DNA of 33,158 nucleotides, from positions 1-33,158 of the forward strand of contig JAICZB010000002.1 in NCBI GenBank assembly GCA_025933895.1, written 5' to 3'. Every line of letters starts with the position of its first letter. The first letter of the stretch is position 1. This stretch comes from Thermoleophilia bacterium (GTDB taxonomy: Bacteria; Actinomycetota; Thermoleophilia; Gaiellales; Gaiellaceae). The notes under the pieces were generated by a model, which worked only from the letters and a program-made list of their open reading frames with translations, had not been told where the DNA came from and made no database searches. Made by a program: the position numbers and the translations under genes. Positions 8,541 through 17,686 of the stretch are shown here, piece after piece.

Positions 8541-10922
8541 ATGCATTACAGGCACCGTAGTGCCCTTCGGATGGTCGAGCGGGGAGCAAACCTGCGGGTC
8601 GGCCGGAGCCCGCTGTCCGATCTCGGCAACCAGCTCGGCCCGTTGGCCGGGCTCGGCGGCACGCTCGTGCTCCTGGCCGTGCTGGCGCGGACGGTCGGGC
8701 TCGGCGACGGCGGCTGGTTCGTCGGCCTCGTCAGCGGGCTGACGCTGACCGTGACGCTGGCGCGTGCTCTCTGGCGCGATCCGTCGGCGAGGCTCGGCCC
8801 CGCGACCTGGGTGACTCTCCTCCGCGGGACGCTGGCGGTCGGCGTCGCCGCCCTGACGGCAGCCTCGTTCGAGCGGGACGTCGCGGTCGCGACGCTGGTG
8901 ACGCTCGCGTCGGTTGCGCTCGCACTCGACTTCGTCGACGGCTGGATCGCTCGGCGCACGGCGACGGAGTCGGCACTCGGCGCGAAGCTCGACGGCGAGG
9001 TCGACGCGTTCCTGATCCTCGCGCTCAGCGTGGATGTGGCCCCGTCGGCCGGCGCCTGGGTGCTTGCGATCGGCCTGGCGCGCTACGCGTTCCTCGCGGC
9101 GGGATGGGCACGCCCGTGGATGCGGGCGACACTGCCGCGGCGCGACTGGCGCAAGACGGTCACTGCCTCGCAGGGAGTCGCGCTCGTGATCGCGGCTTCC
9201 GGCGTCGTGCCGACGAGCGTGAATCGCATCCTCCTGGCCGTCGCCCTGGCCTTGCTGGCCGAGTCCTTCGGGCGTGACGTCTGGTGGCTGTGGCGGCACC
9301 GGCACGCGACTCCGACTCGCGTCGCCCCGGCACGCGCCCGGAATCGCGTCGTGACGGCCGTGATCACGGTGCTCGCAGCTGCGGTGGTGTGGGCCGCGCT
9401 CGTGGCCCCGATCCGGCCGTGGCAGTTCACCCCCGGCTCCTTCGTACGGCTTCCGCTCGAAGGTCTTGCGGTCGCCGTCCTCGCCGCCGCCCTGCCCGCC
9501 CGTGCAGGACGGGTCGTGGCGTGGGTGATCGGGCCGCTGGTCGGCCTGCTGGTGCTCGTGAAGCTCTTCGATCTCGGCTTCTTCATCTTCTTCGACAGAC
9601 AGTTCAACCCCGTCGAGGACTGGTCGTATCTGTCCATCGGGGTCGGGACGGTGCGCGACACCTTCGGCAACCGGGACGCCGACCTGGCCGTGGCCGGCGC
9701 CGTCGTGTTCGGCATCGCGGCGCTCCTCATCCCGGCGCTTGCGGTCGGCCGAGTGACGCGGACGGCGGCGCGGAACCGCGCACGCTCGCTCGGGGTCCTC
9801 ACGGTCCTCACCGCAGCCTGGGCGGTCTGCTGGGCGTTCGGCGCCCAGGTCTCGGGAGCCGGCATCGCGTCTACGAGCGCCGCACGCTTCGCCGTCGACG
9901 AAGTGAACGCCGTGCAGGCGGACTATCGGTCCGAAGCGCGATTCAAGGTCCTGATCGCCCGCAAGGATCCCTTTGGCAACACGCCCCGGAACCGGCTTCT
10001 CGAGGGCCTGCGTGGCAAGGACGTCCTGCTCGTGTTCGTCGAGAGCTACGGGCAGATGGCGGTGCAGGGAACGTCCTTCTCTCCCGGCGTCGATGCCGTC
10101 GTCGATGCTGGAGACGAACAACTCCAGGCCGACGGCTTCTCCTCCAGGAGCGGCTGGCTCACCTCGTCCACCTACGGCGGAGGCAGCTGGCTCGCGCATG
10201 CCACGCTGCAGTCGGGAGTCTGGGTCGACAGCCCAGGGCGCTTCTCCCAGCTGATCGACAGCAAGCGCCTCACGCTGGCCACCGCGTTCCGGCGCGCCGG
10301 GTGGAGGACGGTGGCCGACGTGCCGGCCACCCACGGCTCCTGGCCGGACGGGCACTCCTTCTACCGCTACGCGAAGATCTGGGATCGCGACAACCTGGGA
10401 TACCACGGCCCGAAATTCGGCTTCTCCCCGATGCCCGACCAGTACGCCCTCCAGGCGCTGCAGAAGCGCGAGCTGAAGCAGCAGCACCGCCGTCCCATCT
10501 TCTCGGAGATCGACCTCACGTCGAGCCACGAGCCGTGGACGCGCATCCCTCCGCTGATCTCCTGGAAGCGCGTCGGCAACGGATCGATCTTCAAGCGGCT
10601 CCCGATCGACGGCGCCGGCTTGACCGACACACAGGAGGGGTACGCGGAGTCGATCAAGTACGCGCTGCGCGCGCTGTACTCGTTCGTCGATCACTACGGC
10701 AACAAGAACACCGTGCTCATCGTGCTCGGCGACCACCAGCCGTCGAGGGTCCTCACGCAGGCGGACCACGTCGTGCCGACCACGATCATCGCCCACGACC
10801 CGAAGGTGATCCGCAGGCTCGCCGGCTGGGGATGGACACCGGGGATGCTGCCCGGCCCGACGGCGCCGACCTGGCTCATGAGCGCCTTCCGGGATCACTT
10901 CTTCAACGCGTTCGACCACTGA
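8541..10922 (+). CDS. Fusion of CDP-alcohol phosphatidyltransferase, further TM helices, and LTA-synthase-like sulfatase/phosphoglycerol transferase
   Basis: CDP-OH_P motif D-x2-D-G-x2-A-R-x8-G-x3-D-x3-D in DFVDGWIARRTATESALGAKLDGEVD. C-terminal sulfatase-fold motifs DVLLVFVESYGQMAVQG, STYGGGSWLAHATLQSG, EIDLTSSHEPW, VLIVLGDHQPS. Confidence 0.85.
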   Translation: MHYRHRSALRMVERGANLRVGRSPLSDLGNQLGPLAGLGGTLVLLAVLARTVGLGDGGWFVGLVSGLTLTVTLARALWRDPSARLGPATWVTLLRGTLAVGVAALTAASFERDVAVATLVTLASVALALDFVDGWIARRTATESALGAKLDGEVDAFLILALSVDVAPSAGAWVLAIGLARYAFLAAGWARPWMRATLPRRDWRKTVTASQGVALVIAASGVVPTSVNRILLAVALALLAESFGRDVWWLWRHRHATPTRVAPARARNRVVTAVITVLAAAVVWAALVAPIRPWQFTPGSFVRLPLEGLAVAVLAAALPARAGRVVAWVIGPLVGLLVLVKLFDLGFFIFFDRQFNPVEDWSYLSIGVGTVRDTFGNRDADLAVAGAVVFGIAALLIPALAVGRVTRTAARNRARSLGVLTVLTAAWAVCWAFGAQVSGAGIASTSAARFAVDEVNAVQADYRSEARFKVLIARKDPFGNTPRNRLLEGLRGKDVLLVFVESYGQMAVQGTSFSPGVDAVVDAGDEQLQADGFSSRSGWLTSSTYGGGSWLAHATLQSGVWVDSPGRFSQLIDSKRLTLATAFRRAGWRTVADVPATHGSWPDGHSFYRYAKIWDRDNLGYHGPKFGFSPMPDQYALQALQKRELKQQHRRPIFSEIDLTSSHEPWTRIPPLISWKRVGNGSIFKRLPIDGAGLTDTQEGYAESIKYALRALYSFVDHYGNKNTVLIVLGDHQPSRVLTQADHVVPTTIIAHDPKVIRRLAGWGWTPGMLPGPTAPTWLMSAFRDHFFNAFDH

Positions 10923-10941
10923 GGGCCGCCGCTCAGCCGTC

Positions 10942-11652
10942 CTACGGCAGCGCGGTCGCGCCGGGCTCCGCCGCAGGGGCGTCGCCCGGGCCGAGCACGT
11001 CGCGGAGGTCTAGCGTGTGCCGTCCCCGCCGGGCCTTCGTCTCCAGATAGCGGCGATTCGCGTCGGAGACGTGGACGCCGGTCGGCACCTGCTCGACCAC
11101 GGTCACGCCGCAGGCGCGGAGCTGCCGGGCCTTGTCCGGGTTGTTGCTGAGCAGGGCGACCCTGTACGCGCCGAGGGCATGCAACATCTGCGCGGCGGCC
11201 AGGTAGCTGCGCTCGTCCTCGCCGTGCCCCAGAGCCAGGTTCGCCTCGTACGTGTCGGCACCGTCGTCCTGGAGCGCGTAGGCCTCGAGCTTCGAGTAGA
11301 GCCCGATGCCGCGTCCCTCCTGCCGTAGGTAGAGGAGATAGCCGCCCGCCTCGGCGATGCGCTCGACGGCCTCCCGCAGCTGCGGCCCGCAGTCGCAGCG
11401 CTCGCTGCCGAACACGTCGCCCGTCAGGCACTCGCTGTGCGGCCGGATCAACGGCAGGCGGCGCCCGTCGGCGGGAAACGGTCCGGCGCGATCGCCGAGC
11501 GCGAAGGCGAGGTGCTCACGGCCGTCGACGAGGCCCTCGAAGGTGAACGCGCGCGCGTCGGCCACGAAGCCGTCGGGGAACCGCAGCGGCAGCTCGACCT
11601 GGGTGCGGATCGTCGCGACCGGGAGCCGGGCGGTCATCGCTGCCTCGCTCAT
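10942..11652 (-). CDS. ribA-like: GTP cyclohydrolase II family protein
   Basis: Zinc motif [67 protein letters not shown]. The Tyr equivalent to E. coli RibA Tyr105 is retained (AYALQD). Confidence 0.93.
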   Translation of the reverse strand: MSEAAMTARLPVATIRTQVELPLRFPDGFVADARAFTFEGLVDGREHLAFALGDRAGPFPADGRRLPLIRPHSECLTGDVFGSERCDCGPQLREAVERIAEAGGYLLYLRQEGRGIGLYSKLEAYALQDDGADTYEANLALGHGEDERSYLAAAQMLHALGAYRVALLSNNPDKARQLRACGVTVVEQVPTGVHVSDANRRYLETKARRGRHTLDLRDVLGPGDAPAAEPGATALP

Positions 11653-12338
11653 GCGTCACCGAACCGGGACGAGAGCGCATACCGCAGCAGGACGACGTCG
11701 CCGAGCTTCCGGACGTCGACGAGCTCCGCGCGGCGCCCGGGACTCCAGGGGAAGATGCCGTCACGCACGAACCTTGGAGCCTCGGAGTCGCCGACGAAGA
11801 CCGGCGCGACGGTCAGCTGGAGCTCGTCCACGATGTTCTCGGTCAGGAACTGCGTGTGGACCATCGCGCCGCCCTCGACCATGAGCCGCTCGACACCCCG
11901 ATCGGCGAGGTCGGTGCTGAGCGTGCGCATCTCGACGTCCTCGCCGCCGTCCACGACGGTCGCGACCGGCCCCAGCCGCTCCCGCGCGTCTTCCACACGC
12001 GGGCTCGCGCAGTAGACGAGCTTCTCGGCGTCGCCGGCCTTGAAGAAGTGGGCGCGTGCATCGAGCTCCGCGCGCCGGGTCACGGTGACCTTGATGGGCG
12101 ACGCCGGCAGTCCGCGCGCGGCGCGCTCGTCGCGACGGGTCTGCGACCGCACCAGCAGGCGCGGGTTGTCGACGCGCACCGTCTCCGCTCCCACGAGAAT
12201 CGCGTCGCAGGAGGCACGCACGGCATCGACCCGGTCGAAGTCCGCGTCGTTCGAGAGCAGCAGGCGCGAGGCGGCGCTGCCGATGTAGCCGTCGATCGAG
12301 ACGCAGCAGGAGAGCAGCGTGTACGGGCGATCACGCAT
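11649..12338 (-). CDS. RibD C-terminal domain-type (DHFR-like) reductase, no deaminase domain
   Basis: [67 protein letters not shown]. Confidence 0.92.
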   Translation of the reverse strand: MRDRPYTLLSCCVSIDGYIGSAASRLLLSNDADFDRVDAVRASCDAILVGAETVRVDNPRLLVRSQTRRDERAARGLPASPIKVTVTRRAELDARAHFFKAGDAEKLVYCASPRVEDARERLGPVATVVDGGEDVEMRTLSTDLADRGVERLMVEGGAMVHTQFLTENIVDELQLTVAPVFVGDSEAPRFVRDGIFPWSPGRRAELVDVRKLGDVVLLRYALSSRFGDA

Positions 12339-13290
12339 CCGCCGCTCCTTCCGGCCGGAAGAACGACCCGTGTCGACTCGGCCTCGGCAGGCGCCGGCGG
12401 GGGAGCCGCTCCACGACGAGCACGACGGCGCCGGGCAGGCTCGCCGCGAGCACCAGGACTCCGAACGTGACAGCAGTGGCGGCGCCTGCGGCGGCGCCGA
12501 GCCCGGCCGCGGAGAACACCCACGCGGTCACTCCCTCCCGCGGTCCCCAGCCGCCGATGTTCGGCAGCGCCGTGGCGAGCACTGCGAGCAGGACCAGCGG
12601 CAAGAGGCGAGAGATCGGTGCGGTCACTCCCGCCGCCCTGGCGGCGATCAGGAACGTGACGGCGTGGCCGGCGGCGACCACGACCGAGGTGAGGACGATT
12701 GCGGGCAGCGCTCCCCGGCGCAGTATTCCGTCGCGGATGTCGCTCGCCGCGCCGTTCCGTACACGCGCCCACCGGGAATCCCCACCTCCGAGCCGGCTCG
12801 CGGCCACGACCGCAACGGCGACCACGACCAGTGCGACCGCGACGAACGGCATGGACGAGCGCACGGGGGACGGCAGCGCCAGGAGGACCGCGATCGTCAG
12901 CACCACCTGCACGACCTGGCCGGCGGCGCGCTCCCAGACGACCGCCCTCAGGGCTCTGCCGACGTCGTGTACCTCCCGGCCGTGACTGACCCCGCGGTGG
13001 ACGTCGCCGGCGACGCCGCTCGGGAGCGTCAGGTTGAGGAACACCGCCCGGTAGTAGGCGCCGACCGCAGCGCGGAAGGACAGACGGACACCCAGCCCGC
13101 GGGAGACGACCGCCCACCGCCACGCCGAGCAGACCGTCGTGACGAGCACGACCGCCGCGGCCGCCAGGACGGAGCGCGCGTCGACCGCCTTCAGGCCCGC
13201 GAGGAACGGACCGGTGCCGAGACGCCAGACCACGAGCGCGAGCGCCGCCACCGCGATCGCCGGGCTGACCCACCGACGGATCGCTCTCAT
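12331..13290 (-). CDS. Lysylphosphatidylglycerol synthase TM region / YbhN (UPF0104)-like integral membrane protein
   Basis: Polytopic; AYYRAVFLNLTLPSGVAGDVHRG, RAVVWERAAGQVVQV, LATALPNIGGWGPREG: typical of the family. Confidence 0.82.
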   Translation of the reverse strand: MRAIRRWVSPAIAVAALALVVWRLGTGPFLAGLKAVDARSVLAAAAVVLVTTVCSAWRWAVVSRGLGVRLSFRAAVGAYYRAVFLNLTLPSGVAGDVHRGVSHGREVHDVGRALRAVVWERAAGQVVQVVLTIAVLLALPSPVRSSMPFVAVALVVVAVAVVAASRLGGGDSRWARVRNGAASDIRDGILRRGALPAIVLTSVVVAAGHAVTFLIAARAAGVTAPISRLLPLVLLAVLATALPNIGGWGPREGVTAWVFSAAGLGAAAGAATAVTFGVLVLAASLPGAVVLVVERLPRRRLPRPSRHGSFFRPEGAADA

Positions 13291-14108
13291 GGCAGCACCA
13301 GCAGGTCGGCGTGGCCGACGGTGACGGCGAGTACACCGGCCGCCGCCTCTCGCAGACGGCGGCGTCGATAGAGGTCGGCGTCCGGCGCCAGCTCGGGCTC
13401 CTGCTCACAGGCGGCGTCCACCCAGCCGGTCAGCCACTCGACGAGCAGGCCGTTATCCGCTGCACCGAGACGCCACGGGCTCGGCCTGACGACGACCTCG
13501 GCGCCAAGCCGGCGGAAGCCTTCGACTGCGGCTTCGACCGAGCCGGGGCCGAGCAGCCGCCCGCGCGGGGTCAGGCGGCGCTGGTGCGCGTCGAACGCAG
13601 CCGCGATCCGGCCGTCGAGCGGATCGGCCGGGAGCAGCTGGACGCGGCCGACGACGGAGAGAGCGAAGAGCACCGGGCATCCCGCGTCGGCGCAGACGCG
13701 GATCAACCGCGACAGCTCGTCCCACGTCAGCAGGTCGAGCAGGGCCGAGGCGGTGACGAGAGACGCCCCGGCAAAATCGGCGGCATGGAGGCGCGTGACG
13801 TCGGACACGCGGGTCTCGACGGCGACCTCGCCCCCGTCGGCGGCCGGACCGGGCACATCGGCGGCGGCCAGCGCCAGCAGGTCCGTGTCCCGGTCGTGCA
13901 GGACCCAGCGCTGCGGCCCGCTCAACAGCGGCGCGAGCCAACGTCCCATGGCGCCGCTGCCGCAGGCGAGATCGTGGATCAGCCAGCCGCCCTCGGCCGG
14001 AATGCGGCGACGGAGCTGCCCGACGAGCTCGCGAGCACGCGCCGCGGCGTCTGCGGTCTCGCGTAGATCGAGCCAACCGGGGCTGACGCGGATCGCTTCG
14101 GCGGTCAT
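13287..14108 (-). CDS. SAM-dependent methyltransferase
   Basis: WLIHDLACGSGAMGRWLAPLL, RWVLHDRDTDLLALA, SLVTASALLDLLTWDEL. Confidence 0.8.
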   Translation of the reverse strand: MTAEAIRVSPGWLDLRETADAAARARELVGQLRRRIPAEGGWLIHDLACGSGAMGRWLAPLLSGPQRWVLHDRDTDLLALAAADVPGPAADGGEVAVETRVSDVTRLHAADFAGASLVTASALLDLLTWDELSRLIRVCADAGCPVLFALSVVGRVQLLPADPLDGRIAAAFDAHQRRLTPRGRLLGPGSVEAAVEGFRRLGAEVVVRPSPWRLGAADNGLLVEWLTGWVDAACEQEPELAPDADLYRRRRLREAAAGVLAVTVGHADLLVLP

Positions 14109-15139
14109 CCCACCGCCCCCTGAATCGCTTCGGCGACGGCCGAGGTGGTCGTCGACCAGTCCGCAAGCGAGGCGCGCCGCTCGCGCGCCGCCGCGCGCAA
14201 TCGTCGGCGCAGTCCGGCGTCCTCGAGCCAGGCGCGAAGCGCACCGCGGAGCGCCTCCGGGTCGCCGGGAGGGACGAGCAACCCCGGCCGGGTTCCGTCC
14301 GCGCCGTGTCCCAGAGTCTCCGGCACGCCGCCGACCTCGGCGGCGACGACCGGCAGCCCGCGGGCGAGCGCCTCGGCGATGACCATGCCGTACGTCTCCG
14401 CGCGCGACGGGAGGACGAGCACGTCCGCCGCCGCGTAGCTACGGGCGAGCTCGCTTTCCGCCTGCGGCCCCGGAAACCGCACGCGATCGTCGAGCCCGCC
14501 GTCGAGCACGCGGCGCCGCAGGCGTTCCACGAAAGCCGGATCGCGTTCGAGGCTGCCCACGCACTCGCACTGCCAGCGCAGACCGGTGAGGGGCACAAGC
14601 GCGTCGAGAAGGACGTCGTGTCCCTTGCCGGGGATCACCGCGGCGACCGAGAGCAGCGCGCCTGCGGTCTCGGTTCCGGGCGCGAGCTCGGCCGGCTCGA
14701 CGCCGGGCTCGGCGACGTGGACGCGGTCTCCCGGCAGCGAGTAGAGCTCCAGGAGAGTCCGCCGGGCCCAGGCGCTCGTGGTGACGACGGACGAGGCAGC
14801 CCGGAGAACGGCTCCTTCCCGTGCATGGCCGAGCGGCATGTGCACGAGCACGACGAGCCGCAGGCGTTCGGCCTCCGGAGTGAGCGCTTCCGGTGCCGGC
14901 GAAGCGACGAGCCCGTCGAGCAGGACGAGAGCGCCGTCGGGGATCCCGCGCAAAGCGGCCGCGAGGGCGCCGAGCGACTGCTGGTCGGGCGACGGCCACG
15001 AGCCGGGAACCTCGCGGATGTCCACCGTCCAGCCGGTCGCGGCGAGGCCGTCCGCGATCCGCCGGTCGTACGCGTTGCCTCCGCTCGGCCGCGCCGGGTC
15101 GTCGATGCCCGCGGGGACGATGAAGTGGACGGCGCTCAC
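14105..15139 (-). CDS. GT4-family glycosyltransferase
   Basis: [80 protein letters not shown] start at 15139 overlaps the upstream stop. Confidence 0.9.
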   Translation of the reverse strand: MSAVHFIVPAGIDDPARPSGGNAYDRRIADGLAATGWTVDIREVPGSWPSPDQQSLGALAAALRGIPDGALVLLDGLVASPAPEALTPEAERLRLVVLVHMPLGHAREGAVLRAASSVVTTSAWARRTLLELYSLPGDRVHVAEPGVEPAELAPGTETAGALLSVAAVIPGKGHDVLLDALVPLTGLRWQCECVGSLERDPAFVERLRRRVLDGGLDDRVRFPGPQAESELARSYAAADVLVLPSRAETYGMVIAEALARGLPVVAAEVGGVPETLGHGADGTRPGLLVPPGDPEALRGALRAWLEDAGLRRRLRAAARERRASLADWSTTTSAVAEAIQGAVG

Positions 15140-15534
15140 AACGTTCTCTCGTATGACGCAGAGGCGACGGGCGACTCGTGCAGCGTGACGGCGAGCCCGT
15201 CGAGTCCTCGGGCGGCATCGCCGAGCGCACCGGCACCGGCGCGATCTGCCAAGCGGTCGGCGACGAGGCGGGCGAGCGTCTCCGTCGTCGTGTTCATGCC
15301 GGCGAGTCCCGGCTCGTCGTCGAGGTTCCGGTAGTCGAGCTCCGCCAGGACTGCGCGCAGCTCCTCGGCGGCTCGGCCGATGTCGACGACGACCCCGTCG
15401 GAATCGAGCTCCGCACGCCGGAACGTCGCCTCGACGACGTACGTCGCGCCGTGGAGCCTCTGCGCAGGCCCGAACGTCTCGCCTCGCAAGCTGTGGGCGA
15501 TCATCATGTGATCGCGAACGGTCACGCTGAACAC
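15136..15534 (-). CDS. Degenerate 6-pyruvoyl-tetrahydropterin synthase/QueD-like protein
   Basis: [77 protein letters not shown] align to the PTPS fold, but several active-site residues are substituted. Confidence 0.82.
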   Translation of the reverse strand: MFSVTVRDHMMIAHSLRGETFGPAQRLHGATYVVEATFRRAELDSDGVVVDIGRAAEELRAVLAELDYRNLDDEPGLAGMNTTTETLARLVADRLADRAGAGALGDAARGLDGLAVTLHESPVASASYERTL

Positions 15535-15537
15535 GCC

Positions 15538-16527
15538 TCAGCGCTCGCCGTAGGTGATCGTGTGGCAGAGCGCCGGGAGGCTTCCGGCAGCGAGACGGGC
15601 CATCACGTCGGGCAGCTCCTCGAAGCGGGACTCCCCCGTGAGCAGTGCGTCGAAGGCGGGATCGCGCAGGAGCTCGAGGGCGAGGGCCAGGCGGTCGGCC
15701 GGCGTCCGGCGCGCCGCGCGGTCCGGGGACAGGGATCCGACCTGGCTCGAGCGGATCGTGAGACGGCGGTCGTGGAATGCGCCTCCCAGCGAGAGCCGAA
15801 CGTCGGTCTCGCCGTACCAGCTGAGATCGATGACGGTGCCCTCGGCCGCGAGCAGGTCGAGCGAGCGCTGGAGGCCCGCGGACGTCGCGCTCGTGTGCAC
15901 GACGAGGTCGAGATCGCGCGGCGCGTCGTCCGGCAGGCAGAAGTCGACGCCGAGGGCTGCGGCGACGTTCGCGCGGGTCGGATCGACGTCGACGAGGGTG
16001 ACGCGCACCGCGGGAAAGCGCCGCAGCAGCCGGGCGACGCAGCAGCCCACCATCCCGCCGCCCACGACGGCCACCCGGTCGCCGACCGCGGGCGCGGCGT
16101 CCCACAGCGCGTTGACGGCGGTCTCGACCGTGCCGGCGAGCACGGCCCGAGCGGGCGGCACGTCCTCCGGCACGACGGACACGGCCCCGGCGGGCACGAC
16201 GTAGGCGGTCTGGTGCGGGTAGAGGCAGAAGACGGTGCGACCTTGCAGCTCGGCGGGCCCCTCCTCGACGGCACCGACGTTCAGGTAGCCGTACTTGACC
16301 GGCCCCGGGAAGTCGCCTTCCTGGAACGGCGCCCGCATCCTCGCGCGCTGGTCCGGGGGAACGGCGCCGCGAAAGACGAGCGTCTCCGTCCCGCGGCTGA
16401 TCCCCGAGCGCACGGTGCGCACCAGGACGTCGCCGGGCCCCGGCTCGGGAAGCCCGACCCGACGGATCTGGCCGCAACCCGGCTCTCGAAGCCAGAACGC
16501 CCGGGCAACTCTGTCTTCGGGGGCCAC
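15538..16527 (-). CDS. Medium-chain dehydrogenase/reductase (zinc-type alcohol dehydrogenase-like)
   Basis: RSGISRGTETLVFRG, VAVVGGGMVGCCVARLLRRFPAVRVTLVDVDPTRA (Rossmann), GTVIDLSWYG. Ser-Gly-Ile-Ser-x-Gly-Thr-Glu replaces the usual zinc Cys region. GTG start at 16527 inferred. Confidence 0.82.
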   Translation of the reverse strand: MAPEDRVARAFWLREPGCGQIRRVGLPEPGPGDVLVRTVRSGISRGTETLVFRGAVPPDQRARMRAPFQEGDFPGPVKYGYLNVGAVEEGPAELQGRTVFCLYPHQTAYVVPAGAVSVVPEDVPPARAVLAGTVETAVNALWDAAPAVGDRVAVVGGGMVGCCVARLLRRFPAVRVTLVDVDPTRANVAAALGVDFCLPDDAPRDLDLVVHTSATSAGLQRSLDLLAAEGTVIDLSWYGETDVRLSLGGAFHDRRLTIRSSQVGSLSPDRAARRTPADRLALALELLRDPAFDALLTGESRFEELPDVMARLAAGSLPALCHTITYGER

Positions 16528-16787
16528 GCGGCCGTCATGTTGACATGCCTCTCTCATGACGGGTGTTGTGTCGGAGTACGCGGGACGTCCGGCGGCGGAT
16601 TCCCGAGCGCCCGGCTGTCAGCAGCGCAATCCCGCTCTGCGACCGGCTAGACCAGCCGGCCGGTAGAGGAGCCGGCCGACGATCACCGTCTGCACTTCGA
16701 GCGGGGTCCGAACCAAAGCTCGCCCTCGGGCGAATCCAACCCGAGGAGGTCGCCCGGCCTCCCTTCAACACAACCAGGGGGGACTTC

Positions 16788-17657
16788 ATGTCCAAGCAGA
16801 ACGGGGCGCCTCCGTTTGCGTCCGCCGAGGACGTGCAGACATTCGAGAACGCGCTGGCGGACACGCCCACGAGCCCGCGCTCACGCGCCTGGCTCCTGAA
16901 GCGTGCGGCGCTCGGCGCCGGCGTCGTCGCGGCCGCGACTCCGCTGGGGCGCGCGCTCGCGAAGAGCGCAGCCGACACGCCGCAGGACGTAGGTACGACC
17001 GCGGTCACGGCAGAGGCCCTCGCCGTCACCTACCTCACCGAGCTGATCGGCCGCCTCGGCTCGAAGCTCGGCAAGGCGGAGAAGCCGCTGAAGGCGGCGA
17101 ACCAGGCGGAACAGGATCACTACCTGTTCCTGAGCAAGGCGGGCTTCGCGCCGCAGACGACGAAGTTCTGGATCCCTGACGCGGCGTTCGACCCGGCCAA
17201 GGTCGCCCCGACGATCGAGGTCTTGGAAACCGTGTTCGTCAACGCCTACCTGATCGGCACGACCGTGTTCGCGAAGGCCAAGAACGACCAGCTCGCGCGC
17301 TACGCGGCCGAGATCTGCGGCGTCGAGGCCGAGCACCGCGCTCTGGCCCGCCAGCTCCAGGGCAAGTTGCCCGACAACCTCGCCTACGAGAGCTACAAGG
17401 TCGAGACGCTGGGCGAGATCGTCGCCGAGCTGAAGGCGGCCGGGATCGGCTTCGGCCAGCAGGGCTCCAAGCCCGGCGCTTTCTACACCTACAACGGCAC
17501 CACCGCCTCCACCGTCGTCTCGCTCGCCAACAACGCACCCGACGAGGCCGTGCCCTTCCCGGTGCCGCACCTCGTCGGCGTCAGGGGCGCACGGAAGACG
17601 AAGCGCGCCAAGCCGCCGAAGGGGATGCCCGAGGGCAACCCGGTCCTGACGGGCTGA
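16788..17657 (+). CDS. Ferritin-like domain protein, exported or membrane-associated
   Basis: Two ExxH motifs (EQDHY, EAEHR) in a helical protein; hydrophobic N-terminal segment SRAWLLKRAALGAGVVAAATPLG. Confidence 0.78.
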   Translation: MSKQNGAPPFASAEDVQTFENALADTPTSPRSRAWLLKRAALGAGVVAAATPLGRALAKSAADTPQDVGTTAVTAEALAVTYLTELIGRLGSKLGKAEKPLKAANQAEQDHYLFLSKAGFAPQTTKFWIPDAAFDPAKVAPTIEVLETVFVNAYLIGTTVFAKAKNDQLARYAAEICGVEAEHRALARQLQGKLPDNLAYESYKVETLGEIVAELKAAGIGFGQQGSKPGAFYTYNGTTASTVVSLANNAPDEAVPFPVPHLVGVRGARKTKRAKPPKGMPEGNPVLTG

Positions 17658-17686
17658 GCCGAGAAGAGACGAGAGGAGCAGAAACG

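Noticed and set aside
8520-10919. 799-aa minus-strand ORF
   Set aside because: Antisense to the CDP-alcohol phosphotransferase/sulfatase gene; Arg/His/Asp-rich composition typical of high-GC shadow frames, with no domain motifs.
16534-16560. GTCATG...CATGAC inverted repeat and TTGACA near the operon start as a divergent promoter/operator
   Set aside because: Only 6-bp arms, and no convincing -10 at 16-19 bp from TTGACA; not strong enough to call.
15178-16650. 490-aa plus-strand ORF
   Set aside because: Antisense to the PTPS-like and MDR genes; shadow composition.
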